From contig NXFV01001717.1 in assembly GCA_002803225.1 (NCBI GenBank), forward strand, positions 1 through 64,000: DNA of 64,000 nt, in the 5' to 3' direction. A program made the translations under genes and the position numbers. Origin of the DNA: Gamarada debralockiae. Lineage: Eukaryota > Ascomycota > Leotiomycetes > Helotiales > Hyphodiscaceae. A model generated the notes under the pieces. It was not told where the DNA came from. It made no database searches and saw only the letters and a list, made by a program, of their open reading frames with translations. Below, piece after piece: positions 32,928-44,285 of this stretch (its first letter is position 1; each line of letters begins with the position of its first letter).

Positions 32928-34236
32928 TCAATTAAACAGCTTCTCGCTCACGGCGCAGTCTCTGGCCATCTCAAACTGTTCATCCGTCTGGCAAACCAAA
33001 GTCCTATGCCGGGCACCATTCTTTCCTACATCCTGCACCACATCTTTGATCTCTTTTCCATTCAACTCTGGATCCACCTCAAATCCCAAGCATGCAGCTG
33101 ATTCGGTGACTCTCTTTCTGAGAAGATCACTCTTCTCACCAATTCCTCCAGCAAATACTAGAGCATCGACTTTGCCACCAAGTGTCACATAATATCCTCC
33201 AACGTAATGACAAATCCGATCCACGAAAATGTCAAACGCCAGCTTCATTTTCGGTTCGTTGGAAGAGGCAATAGTCCCGAAGTTTGTCGTGCCGGTCAAG
33301 GACTTCCAACCGCTTTTCTTATTAAGGATTTCTTCAGCTCGTGAGATATGGAGGGACTCGGTGGATGAAGGAGACAGTTTCCCAACGTTTGTAGCGTAGT
33401 GGAATACCAAACTATACACACTTATTAGACACAAATAGCTTTCCGATACAAAAAGAAGTCAGCACTTACCTGGGATCCAAACTGCCACTTCTCGTCGCAC
33501 CAGGCAGCCCAGCCAAAGGCGTCAAACCCATCGAAGTATCCCAACTCTTCCCATTCCTAATCGCACAAGCACTTGCACCAGAGCCAAGATGCAAGGCAAT
33601 GAGACTCGTTTGGCTCTCTGGCTTGCCTAGGAAGTTGGCCACAGAGCGGGTGATGAACGAGTAGCTGATCCCGTGAAAGCCGTATTTCCGTAGCTTGTTC
33701 TTCTTCGCGATGTCCTGGTTGATGGGATACGTGCAGATGTGTTCTGGAATTGTCTGGTGAAACTGGCTGTCGAATATGGCAACATTCCTCGTCTGCAGGA
33801 GTTCTTTGATACAGTACTTGACGATCTCGAGAGCAGATGCGTTATGCAACGGCGCGAGATCTGTCAGGGCTTCGAGATGGTGGTATGTGTCCTCGTTGAT
33901 GACTTTCGGCTCATCGTAATCTCCTCCATGCACAACTCTGTGGCAGGCAATGGAGATGTCTTCCTTCTTGGTGATTGCCTTAAGCTCTTTGTCGTTGATC
34001 AGCTCATCGAGCATGTATTTAAAGGCGTCATTTTGAGAGGATATCTTCTGGTCGAGTTTCTTGTTCTTGGTTATTGACTCCCCACCGCGAGTGTACTTCA
34101 GCTGTGGTGGAGGAGCAGTGAGGCCGTCGATTTGGGTTTCTGCGAGCTGTTTTGGATCTTGTCCTTGCTCGGCGCTGTAGACGGATATCTTGACGGAGGA
34201 GGAGCCAGCATTGATGGAAAGGATGATTTTGGCCAT
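32928..34236 (-). CDS. ackA: Acetate kinase
   Basis: Two exons, 34236-33470 and 33411-32928, joined across a 58-nt intron, give 416 residues. Family motifs appear in order: SINAGSSSVK near the N-terminus (phosphate-binding), HRVVHGGDYD, FDSQFHQTIPE, LHLGSGASACAI, TPLAGLPGATRSGSLDPS spanning the splice, and FAGGIGEKS (adenosine site). It belongs to the ASKHA superfamily and catalyses acetyl-phosphate + ADP = acetate + ATP. In filamentous fungi it partners phosphoketolase, and the phosphoketolase gene is its divergent neighbour here, 929 bp between start codons. No targeting sequence is visible, so it is probably cytosolic. The length is slightly above the roughly 400 residues of bacterial enzymes. 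The intron joins DP to SLVFHY, which restores the conserved sequence exactly. Confidence 0.95.
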
Positions 34237-35165
34237 GGTGGAGGAAGATTGCTCAAGATGCTACGGAAAAGGCTTGTCGACTAAATATGAAGTTAATAAC
34301 AAAGTCAAAGGATCCGAAAGTTCCAGGACGATGTCTCTGAAGTATGCACCCCCTCCTTCAACAAAAAAAGCCCCTCCATAAAATCACGAGATGATGTGCA
34401 AATCAAAGCTACGTTATCACAAGCAGGAGAGTCTGCCTATCTATTGGGTCAAATATACCCAGCTTGCATCGTAGCGTCAAGTTCCACCGAGTTTTGCAGG
34501 GATTTTTAGGGTCCTCTACAGGGATCGATTGAGCCGTGGTGTTTTCTTGGAAAACTCACGCCACAAAGCTATCCATTTTTCGGTCAAAAACATGCTACTG
34601 TATTATTATCATACGTTTCTACAACATTATTACTAATCTGAGCATATCTAAGATCTAACATTATATATATAGATCATCTTATCCGCCGCCTTTTGGGACG
34701 AAAGAAATCGGGTTCCTTTATTTCGCCACGAGGCTGATCGCCAGCCTGGTCTCGTCAAGGTATGACGTTACCAGCATACCTGCCCCCTCATTGAAAGCGT
34801 AATGTAAATCCACAAACTAATCCTAGAGTACACCAATTAGAAGTAGAATGGAGGAACATGACCGGACGCATTTTTATCCACCCACAAGTTCTAGATCAAG
34901 ATGCTACCGCTGGGAAGCCTGTGACGCAAGCGGTTTACCCCTCAACAATGCTTGAGCTGCTCTAGGTACATACAAGAATAATCTGCCTTGCTCATTATTT
35001 ATCCGACTCTTCATTTTCATCTCCAATTTTGACGCATAGCCGTCATTCACCTTTCACATTCACTCGTCTCGCTGTGTGAGCTCTCAGTCTCCTGAATTTA
35101 CATCATTGGGGTCAAGTAACACCATCCAGAAAATCATAATCAGAGATCAATGAATAAAAGCAAAG
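34237..35165. promoter_or_regulatory. Shared divergent promoter region of acetate kinase and phosphoketolase
   Basis: 929 bp between the two start codons, with no other gene. It must contain both promoters. A TA-rich run (ATATATATA) lies near 34662-34671. I could not confirm specific regulator sites by eye. Co-regulation is inferred from the arrangement and the linked reactions. Confidence 0.6.
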
Positions 35166-37951
35166 ATGCCTGGAGAAGTTATTGACAGACCGAATCCCCA
35201 GCCATTGGCCTCTCAAATACCAGATGCAGTTCTGGACTTGTCAGTCAAGCTGGAGAAGATTCAGCTGAATGATGCCGATTTGAAGGGTCTTGAAGAGTTT
35301 CGAAGAGCGAGCAACTACATTGCAGCTGGTAAGCTTGTTACAATCTTTCATGTTTCCACCGTATCCAGTGGAGTTCTTTTGGAGTGTGGAAATTTCGAGG
35401 CTGACTTTTGGCAGCTATGATCTTCTTGTCCGACAATGTATTCCTTGAACGAGACCTCGAATTCGAGGATATCAAGCCCAGGTATGTCTTCAACGAACAG
35501 GAAGAATGATCTCGAGAAATTGGCTATTGACAAGGCACGCAGATTACTTGGACACTGGGGAACCTGCCCCGGTCTCACCCTCGTATACGCACACCTCAAT
35601 TACCTCACGAAGAAGAACGATCTGGACCTCATATATGTTGTTGGTCCTGGCCATGGAGCCCCCGCAATCCTCGCCTCTCTCTGGTTAGAAGGTAGCTTGG
35701 AACGCTTCTACCCTCAGTACTCCATGAACAAGCAAGGTCTCCATAACTTGATCACGAAGTTCAGTACACCAAACGGATTCCCGAGTCACATCAATGCCGA
35801 GACACCTGGCTCTATTCACGAAGGTGGTGAACTTGGATATGCTCTTTCTGTGGCCTTTGGTGCTGTCATGGACAAGCCAGATCTTGTTGTGGCGTGTATT
35901 GTGGGTGATGGTGAGGCGGAGAGTGGTCCTACAGCGACTGCATGGCACGCGGCCAAATATATCGACCCTGCCGAGTCTGGAGCAGTCATCCCAATTGTTC
36001 ACGTCAATGGATTTAAGATCTCCGAGCGTACTATTTATGGTTGTATGGATGATAAGGAGATGGTTTCCCTCTTCACTGGATATGGATACCAATGCAGATT
36101 TGTGGAGGACCTCGAGGATATCGTAAGTGTATGAGGTGGAGTCGGAAACGTTGTACTAACTTTACCCAGGATCGCGATCTCGCAACCAGTATGCAATGGG
36201 CTCTTGACGAGATCCGCAAGATCCAAAAGGCAGCCAGGTCTGGAAAGCCCATCATGAAGCCTCGCGTAAGCGCAGTCCCCTTTTTCTTTCACCCCCGAAG
36301 CTAAATTGATATCTGCAGTGGCCAGTCCTGATCATGCGAACACCAAAAGGTTGGAGTGGACCCAAGAAAGTCAACGGAGAGTTCGTCGAAGGATCATTCC
36401 ATGCTCACCAAGTCCCTTTGATGGCCGCTAAGAGTGACAAAGCTCAGCTCGAGGATCTCCAGAAATGGCTGCTTTCCTACGGCCCAGCGAATCTCTTCAC
36501 TGAAACCGGCGATGCGGTTGACTCAATCAAGACTATAATTCCCTCAGAGCCTCATAAGAGGCTGGGCCAGCGCGTCGAAACGTACAAGAACTACCAACCC
36601 TTGAATGTTCCTGATTGGAAGAAGTTCGGTGCCCGGAAGGGAGCGGAAGAGTCTTGCATGAAAGCCATTGGAAAGCTACTCGATCAGGCTTTGGTTGATA
36701 ACCCAAAGACTTTAAGGCTTTTCTCTCCAGATGAACTTGTCTCTAACAAGCTGGACGATGTTTTTAACCACACCGGACGTGATTTCCAATGGGATGAGTT
36801 CTCGTTCGGCAAGGGAGGCCGTGTCATTGAGATCCTTTCCGAGCATACTTGCCAGGGCTTCCTGCAAGGCTACACATTGACTGGCCGAACTGGTGTCTTC
36901 CCCAGTTACGAGAGCTTCTTGGGTATCATCCACACCATGATGGTCCAGTACAGCAAGTTCAACAAGATGGCTTTGGAGACGAACTGGAGAACTGGCATTT
37001 CCAGTATCAACTATATCGAGACCAGTACCTGGACTCGACAGGAGCACAATGGGTTCTCTCATCAAAATCCTTCCTTCATCGGCGCTGTGCTCAACTTGAA
37101 GCCCACTGCTGCTCGAGTCTACCTCCCACCCGATGCTGTAAGTATTCCCGGTTGTACGAGAAAACTGGTACTAACTGCACAAATAGAACACCTTCCTCTC
37201 AACAATAGCCCACTGCCTCCGCTCGAAAAACTACGTAAACCTAATGGTCGGCTCCAAACAACCCCAACCTGTCTTCCTTTCCGTCGAAGAAGCAGAAAAG
37301 CACTGCCAAGCCGGCGCCTCAGTCTGGAAATTCGCCTCCACAGATGACGGACTGAACCCGGACGTCGTTCTTGTCGGTATCGGCTCTGAACTGACTTTCG
37401 AAGTCGTCGTCGCTGCCGCTATCCTCCGTCGCATCTGCCCAGTTCTCCGAGTGCGTGTCATCAATGTCACGGACCTCATGATTCTTGAGGCTGAGACTTT
37501 ACATCCTCATTCGTTAACGAACGATGAATTCACCGGCTTGTTCACGGCTGATAGACCGATCCACTTCAACTATCACGGTTACTTGAATGAGATCCGCGGT
37601 CTGCTGTTCGGACGTCACGGTTTGGATAGAGTGAGCATTGAATGCTATAAGGAAGAGGGAAGCACGACGACACCTTTCGATATGATGCTGCGCAACAATG
37701 TCTCCAGATACCATGTCATCGAGGCAGCTATTAAGGGCGCAGCTAAGCACAACCCTCGGGTTGCGTTGGACATGACAAGTCTGTTGGGTGATGTCAGACA
37801 TCAGATATCGAAGGTGCGGGATTATATTATGGCTACTGGACGGGATCCAGATGGAACTTTTGATATCCCCAAATTTGAAGGTACTGTGTTTGAGGGTGGT
37901 GCGAAGAATGCTGCGAAGGGTTCTCAAGAGGACGGTTTCTTTGTCAACTAG
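35166..37951 (+). CDS. xfp: Xylulose-5-phosphate/fructose-6-phosphate phosphoketolase
   Basis: Six exons (35166-35328, 35415-35481, 35543-36122, 36170-36265, 36319-37137, 37187-37951) give 829 residues, the usual length of the family. Thiamine diphosphate-enzyme signatures are present: LLGHWGTCPG, YVVGPGHGAP, CIVGDGEAESGPTATAWH (ThDP/Mg site), WPVLIMRTPKGWSGPK, and ETSTWTRQEHNGFSHQNP in the catalytic C-terminal half, with FDMMLRNNVSRYHV near the end. The enzyme splits xylulose-5-P (or fructose-6-P) with phosphate into acetyl-phosphate plus glyceraldehyde-3-P (or erythrose-4-P). The divergently transcribed acetate kinase uses the acetyl-phosphate. Introns are 86, 61, 47, 53 and 49 nt; the joins YIAA-AMIFLSDN, KPR-LLGHWG, EDI-DRDLATS, KPR-WPVL and PDA-NTFLST reproduce the family sequence. 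Confidence 0.96.
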
Positions 37952-40900
37952 GTGTGTATGAAACGAATGAGGTTGGGCGTTTGGAGGCTGGTCTTCATCT
38001 TAATAGAACGTTATGACAAGTGATTATTCAATTCTTTGGATGAAACTCGACACTTTGACTTGGTCAACAATGGCTGCTGCGACCCTTACTCTGCTAACCT
38101 CGAGTTTTTGCAACAGCAATCAGGGGTCGTAGATAGCTGCTTTCGCTGCATCTACAATGCGAATTGTGCCCGTGAACTCAGGATGAGTTCGACATGATTC
38201 AAATTCTGCCAGAAGAACCCAATTTTGGACCATCATGGCCATGCATTGTCTCGGAGCCCCTGCTCTATCTTAGAAGTGAACGCACTGCGAAGATATTCCC
38301 AAATTTTGATACTTCATCACGTACAACAGCACTACTACTGCAGTTGACAAAGCACACCACCTACTTTTGACATTTATCCCTCCTACATGTCCAGAGTAAA
38401 CTTTCCGTGCGATAATCTTGCATACCCAACTGCCAAAAAGCAAAAAAGTGAGTTTGAAATCCATCTTGAAAGCAGGCATGTCAGGATCAATCCCCGCGCC
38501 TCGAAGTCAAATATCTGCTGGGAAGGGGCTCAACCACAAATCAGCCATCCAGCCACCCGTTCAAACGCAGTATCAGTCATAGCTGCTCTGACAATCGATC
38601 AGATCAGATCATCAGGATTCCTGGATCCTAAGCCCCCCCCACATCTTTTGGAAGGAGAAAGCCATCCCCAAGACTTTAGATATCCGCATCATCCGAACCA
38701 TAGGTCAAATATCGGCTCTGGAGAACTCCACCTCATAGCTTGTGATACGAGATAAGAAGGAAACACCAAGAAGTTCCTTATGTTGTCAATGGCTGGCATC
38801 GAGGGCCTTATTTAGGCACGTGGCTGGGCCCTTGGGAGAACGCTAGGAGTCACTAAAAGTGGTGGTAGCGGCATTTGAACACAGTTTTAGCTCTTGAAAA
38901 CTGAGGGAAGTAGTTGACTAGGAAGGGACTTTCGAGTATTTTGGGATGGGTCTTGATGAATGTGGTAAGGAGGAAGAAGCTTGAAGTGTGAACTTGAACT
39001 TGCATAAGATATGGGAAATTTACGCTTGGGAATAATGGCAGGAAAGTTGGTAGGCAATGAGGATTGACGAGAGGAAAAGGCATATCGGGACGGTTGAAGA
39101 CTTGAGGATTTGGAACAGCGTCGTTTCAATTTGTTTTTTATTACTTTTTATTTTTTACGATTGTTTCATCCTTGACCGACTAGCTCCTCTATTGGTGATG
39201 CCCCGCACCCAATGATACGGGTGACATCATCGCACCCTCAATTCAGACAATGCATCACCAACCACTGGTCCATAAGAAAAGATGCTGAGGCGATAGTCAC
39301 GAAACACGAGATCAGGTCCTCCCTTCATGCGTCCAAGGTACCGGATGTGCGGGCGATCAGATTGGCGGGTGGCTCATTAGATGCGATTTTGCAGAATCGC
39401 ATTGTTCACTGACGCATGGTTTATAGCGATTCTACTGGTGTTGCCCCTCGGCAGAGCTGCTGGCGCTAGTTTCACATCTCTTTATTATTGGGAATGTGAT
39501 TGGGTGATGACGAGGGGAAAAGTGGTATTTCGAGGGATGAGTGGAAAGGACGCTGTGTGGTGCGAATGCGCCTGAATGGTTTTGGTGAAAAATGAACTTG
39601 GTGACATTCCGGTAATAATGAAACTTTATCTATTCAGCTACATATATAATTGCCCGCTGGATGCATGATGTGCCACCTCACGAAATTGCAAACATTTTCA
39701 CGATGTCGACATTTTGTAACATTCTGACCCGCCTTTTCCACGAGATAATTGCGATGACGTCGAATTTTTAGGGGTCTCTTTGCAGATGTAAGTGGCGCTC
39801 TGGGTACTGTTTCCGTTCCTCGCTTCTAAAGCCACGATTAAGGGTCAAGGGTCTACGCGGGAGGTCTAGAAGGGTCTGCTGTGTTTTCAATTTCCGTGCT
39901 TATGGGGATCGTTACTGAATACAGATGTAAATTTTTAGCGAGATAGGAGCTTTGCTCGTTGCAGAACAGAGGGTGTTAATTAGGCTCCACTTCTGTACTG
40001 TAATTATTTTATATAATTGCGAGTTAATGACGTCTTATCTTTGGATCTGATGATCATTTCCGAACAGATTTTGGACTTATCAAGTCACGATTGTAACATT
40101 TTCGGGACTGCTGACAACCATCTGATCGGCTCAACTGGTGATGTTGAAGAAATACGAAGCATAGCTTCTTCACCGGAGTTTCTATGCAAGGGTTAAGTAA
40201 ATACTGCCCCATAAACCCCCCGTCAAATACGTTCTGCTCGTGGCACGCAATAAGAAATGATTGGAAGGATTTACCGAGCCGGTCGAGGGAGGCGCAACGC
40301 CACGCTTTCACCCTGCAGCTGGAGCCACGGCGGGGCCTTTGTCAAAGTGGAATAGACACTAAAAGCCCTTAGGGGTCTTCGTCTCTTTCAAAAACCTCGA
40401 TCTCGCTCAAAAACTTCGATCCCCCGCTGTGGTCAAGCGAAGACTGATGATGTCATGCCAAAAGCACTGAATTTTCGAACAATTTCAACGCCGCATTTTG
40501 ACCTTCACCAGATCAGCAGTTATTATTTTCGCTTCAATTTTGCTGAGAAATACGATGGTATATATGTCTGTGTGGCTTCATGTTGAGAGGACGTTCCAAA
40601 AACGTCCTTGGATATCCGCCGCCGGAACCCCAGAAAATCGGAGTCTTGATTTTTCGGCCAGAGCTGGACCTGCACGCGTTCCTGGCCGTTGGAATTTCGA
40701 GGGACTTCACCAGGGAAGATCATCGCCCAACTTTGTTTTGGCAAAGTACAGTACAGTAGCGCAAAGGGTGGATCCTTTGAACTGATGTGGCAGCAAAAAT
40801 TGATTGGATAGTAGACAACGGAGCTTCTCTCCTTAAAACGCCACTGAAATACAGGGTTTCCAAGGCTTCAAAGACTTCGACATCTAGCAAATAGCGGAGA

Positions 40901-42515
40901 AGCCTTCCGTGGCCAACCCCTAAAGTGCATGGATATAATCTGCATTATGGCATTGACGGAGAACAAGACCAAGTTATTTGCAGCCCTCGAGAAGATGAGG
41001 TGATAGAAAGGAGCTGTGAGGGTAAAACGAAGGACTTAGAATTCACGACAGCTTCATGAGGGGTAATGACACTTTTGGGTAGCACGGAGCTTTGATGCGA
41101 TTTTCAGCCATGCAGCCTTAGGTTTCTGTGGGCGGCAGGGGAGATATGAAGATCGCCAAGCCAAGCATCTGCTAAAGCTTTTACTCGTTATTTCGAGCAG
41201 CCACTTTTGTGCATATGCAGGGAAAACTGGCATACCTCGCAAGACATGCGATCACCCGATGCCTTTAGATGGAGCCACCGGGGCTATCAATTATTGATTC
41301 CGTAAGCTGCCAGCAGCCTGGTCGCCTTGAGGATGAAAGAGTCCTCGAGTCCCTGAATCGGTGCGGACGGGGAGGGGTCCTTGAGTTAGGGCTGCCCTTG
41401 AATTTGGTTGGTTGGGCGGACATGAAAGATCTAAGAAAATAAAAAAGAAGCCAAGTGTCTGGATCGATTCTCATAACAATGGGAAATTTGTAAACAAGAT
41501 CGAAATCTTAACCACGCATATTAGGATCCAGGAACTTCCATGTTTCTGGCTGGTACTGTTTAACCTAGGGCAAGAAGTAGTGATATATATTCTGGAAGGA
41601 GGAACGGCAGTTACGGAAGAGGTCTTCTACTGGTCTCAGTTATGTAACAGGGACAATGACATAGGTTACTTTGTAATGCTTTTTCTTTCCAAACAGAGAT
41701 GTCGGCGCTTCCATAAAGGAAGGGCTTTGGTTATGCTTCGATCAACTATACCTTAACCTTGGTAGATCTTTCCACTCAGCAGTAAGGACAAAATAAGTCT
41801 CACGGCAACCACATCTAACTTTTCATGATAATTTACAGCACGTCAAGAGCTTCAACAAACAAGAAAGGAAAGTCGGCAACATCTCTCCTATCAGAACTGG
41901 AGACTCATCGGCCCTTCGTTTATCATAGTAGGATTTCCAAAGACAGAAAATAGCTAGTACTATAGCAATTACGTTTAAGAAAAGTTTAAATCTGGACGGA
42001 TTATCCCCCGGTCCTAAACTGTCCGCCAAGAAAACTAGGCCTGTCGTTTCCCCCCAGCTCCAGCTCCGAAATCCCATAACATTTCAAGAAACCCATCCTT
42101 CCCGCAATTTCAGACATACATACCCGGACACTTCACCGTCATACCACCCAAAACGCACATTTCTCAGCCACCATTCATACATACAATTACACTTCCATAC
42201 TCCCGTTTTCAGAACTGTCTCTCCTTCGACAACGTTATTGTTTTCTACGGGTATCTTAAAGAAAGTAATCCGTCAATGAGAGCACATTACAACCACAACA
42301 GTCTTCGTCATTGTTCCCACTATTCAGTAGTCATTTGCATACTTCCGCTCGCAGTCGTTGCAACAATCAGTTGACATTTCGCTCCCTCATCAAACGGCCC
42401 AGGAATTCTACGAAAGCTCTTGCTAAGCCTTTAACTTGGCGACAAGTATTATCACCACCCCCCAAGCATCAATTCGCGTTTCAAAGTCTGCTCTACTTCC
42501 GTCTGCGCAGCAGAA
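37952..42515. other. Gene-poor region
   Basis: 4.5 kb with no gene I can support. It is locally AT-rich (around 39.6-40.1 kb). A minus-strand ORF at 42077-41823 (84 residues, one hydrophobic segment LFLNVIAIVLAIFCLW) is the only membrane-protein-like reading, but it has no family or splice support. The right end (about 42.1-42.5 kb) is C/T-rich and is probably promoter and leader of the C2H2 gene. No transposon coding sequence, terminal repeat or tRNA was recognised. Confidence 0.4.
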
Positions 42516-43550
42516 ATGCCTTCATGTCCCAATATGCAGGCCAAAAACTCCTCCGGCAAACAGGTCTCACTCCTAAATGACGATTCCACACCACTCCAAG
42601 ACAGCAGACCAGTCTTCAGAACTCCACAGTACGCAGCTCACACGAGCATGGCTCGATCAAATTCAGCTACCTCCGGAATCAGCACAGCTTCATCACCTAG
42701 AACACCAGGTCTACTTCGCTCCGACTCATACGACTCTCAAACCGCGAATGATCCAGTCTCACCAATCACGCCCGTCTTCATGACAGACTATGGACAACAA
42801 TCGTCATATACTAACACTGGTTTCTTCAAGGCCGCAGCACATCAGTATGAGGAGAGGAGTACTTATGAGTATCCTCCTCCCTACCCCTCAAATCAGCAAT
42901 ACGCTATGCCAGTGCGACCTCCATTCACGGACAGCAGAACTTCCTCATACGCCCAATCCCAGTATGACGAGGACCCCTACGGCAACCAAAACGCCTCCGA
43001 AAGGGGGACCAAGAGATACCCCTGTCGCTTCAGAGACTCGCATCATTGCGAAAAGACTTTCACAACATCCGGCCACGCATCGCGTCACTCCAAAATCCAC
43101 ACTGCCGAGAAGGCAGTCCACTGCACATACCACGGCTGCCAGAAGAAATTCACCCGCGCAGACAACATGAAGCAGCATCTCGAAACACACTACAAGATCA
43201 AAGGCGGTTCAAACTCCAGCCAAAAATCATCCTCGAAACCAGCACTCACTACACCTTCTGGAATCAAGAAATCATTTCCAAGCTCTCGCTCGAGTCGTCC
43301 CCCTAGTCGCAATATGGGCCAAGCGGAGTATTCTCTTTACGACCCTGCGCTATATGCGGGGTCCACGGTTGATAAATACTCGATAGCAGCGCATGCAACC
43401 CACTCGGTGACGGCCAGTCCCATCGCCCCATACGGAGCGCTAGATATGAGCGGGGTGCACAGCGCGCTGATGTCGCGACCAATGGTCGCGCGGACGGAGA
43501 GTTCAATCGGTGGTCTGGATGTGCTGGCGAATATTGCGGCCCTGCAATGA
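42516..43550 (+). CDS. C2H2 zinc-finger transcription factor (Nrg1-like)
   Basis: One exon, 344 residues. Residues 1-160 are a disordered S/T/P/Q/Y-rich region with SP/TP sites (SSPRTPGLL, SPITPVF). Two adjacent fingers lie near residues 169-224. The first is atypical, with seven residues between its cysteines (CRFRDSHHC, then TFTTSGHASRHSKIH). The second is canonical C-x4-C-x12-H-x3-H (CTYHGC, FTRADNMKQHLETH). The FTTSGH-SRH-IHT-EK pattern recalls Nrg1-type repressors of yeasts, so a nuclear DNA-binding repressor is the best guess. The C-terminal region is S/P-rich. The start could also be the second Met (MQAKNSS). Specificity is not known. Confidence 0.82.
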   Translation: MPSCPNMQAKNSSGKQVSLLNDDSTPLQDSRPVFRTPQYAAHTSMARSNSATSGISTASSPRTPGLLRSDSYDSQTANDPVSPITPVFMTDYGQQSSYTNTGFFKAAAHQYEERSTYEYPPPYPSNQQYAMPVRPPFTDSRTSSYAQSQYDEDPYGNQNASERGTKRYPCRFRDSHHCEKTFTTSGHASRHSKIHTAEKAVHCTYHGCQKKFTRADNMKQHLETHYKIKGGSNSSQKSSSKPALTTPSGIKKSFPSSRSSRPPSRNMGQAEYSLYDPALYAGSTVDKYSIAAHATHSVTASPIAPYGALDMSGVHSALMSRPMVARTESSIGGLDVLANIAALQ

Positions 43551-44285
43551 GTGTCGATCTGAGGGTCGTCGGCTGTTGATTCGCATCACTCCACCAAATG
43601 GTGGGATGATCCAATCAGCCCCGGAGTGAATGTACCGGGTTCCGGGGTTCTGTCGTATTGTGAGGAGGTATCCCCTGTTGATCTTTTGTTTAGGGGTCTC
43701 TTTTTCTAGTGTATGATACCATGCATGAAGGGTTTAGGGTCTGCTTGCTCTGGCTTAATGCAAGGGTGCTTTTGTATGCTTCAGAAGCGGCGTTCATTGG
43801 GTTAGACGACGTGGGTCACTGGTTAGGGCAGGGTGGCGTACAGGTCATAAACGGGCTCTACGAAGTATATGCATGCCCTCACATCGTGTGTTATCACGTT
43901 CCAACGGCCTTTGAGCTTTGGTTGGGCCGGAAGGGTCCATATGGACAAGGGCCCACTAGAGGTCTGGGATTGTATACACAATGATACCCTTGCACTGGAT
44001 AGTACATAGTGAATAAAAAGCAACGCTCGAAGTGCATATCGTACCAAATCGTGGCAGTGCCTACGTTAATCAAAGCTTGAAGCAACTTTCCCATCTCAAC
44101 GTTCGTTATCTATAGAGATCACATGTGACATTGAAGCATGATCACGTGAATGTATGAATTTATAGAACGCCTTGAATTTTCTGAGTGATTATGATACTGC
44201 CAATTGGTATTTGCAAACGCCATATTCCATATGCCCGAAACTCCTCTCCCCCATATTATATTGACAAACCCTCTCAACGTAGCAA
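43551..44285. other. Convergent 3' flanks
   Basis: Region between the C2H2 gene and PRP31, which point toward each other. No gene recognised. Confidence 0.5.

Noticed and set aside
41823..42077. 84-residue minus-strand frame with one hydrophobic segment
   Set aside because: No homologous family recognised, no context, and position in the C2H2 gene's upstream region; kept only as a remark.
37952..42515. Transposon remnant in the gene-poor stretch
   Set aside because: No transposase, reverse transcriptase or integrase motif, terminal repeats or target duplications could be seen by eye.
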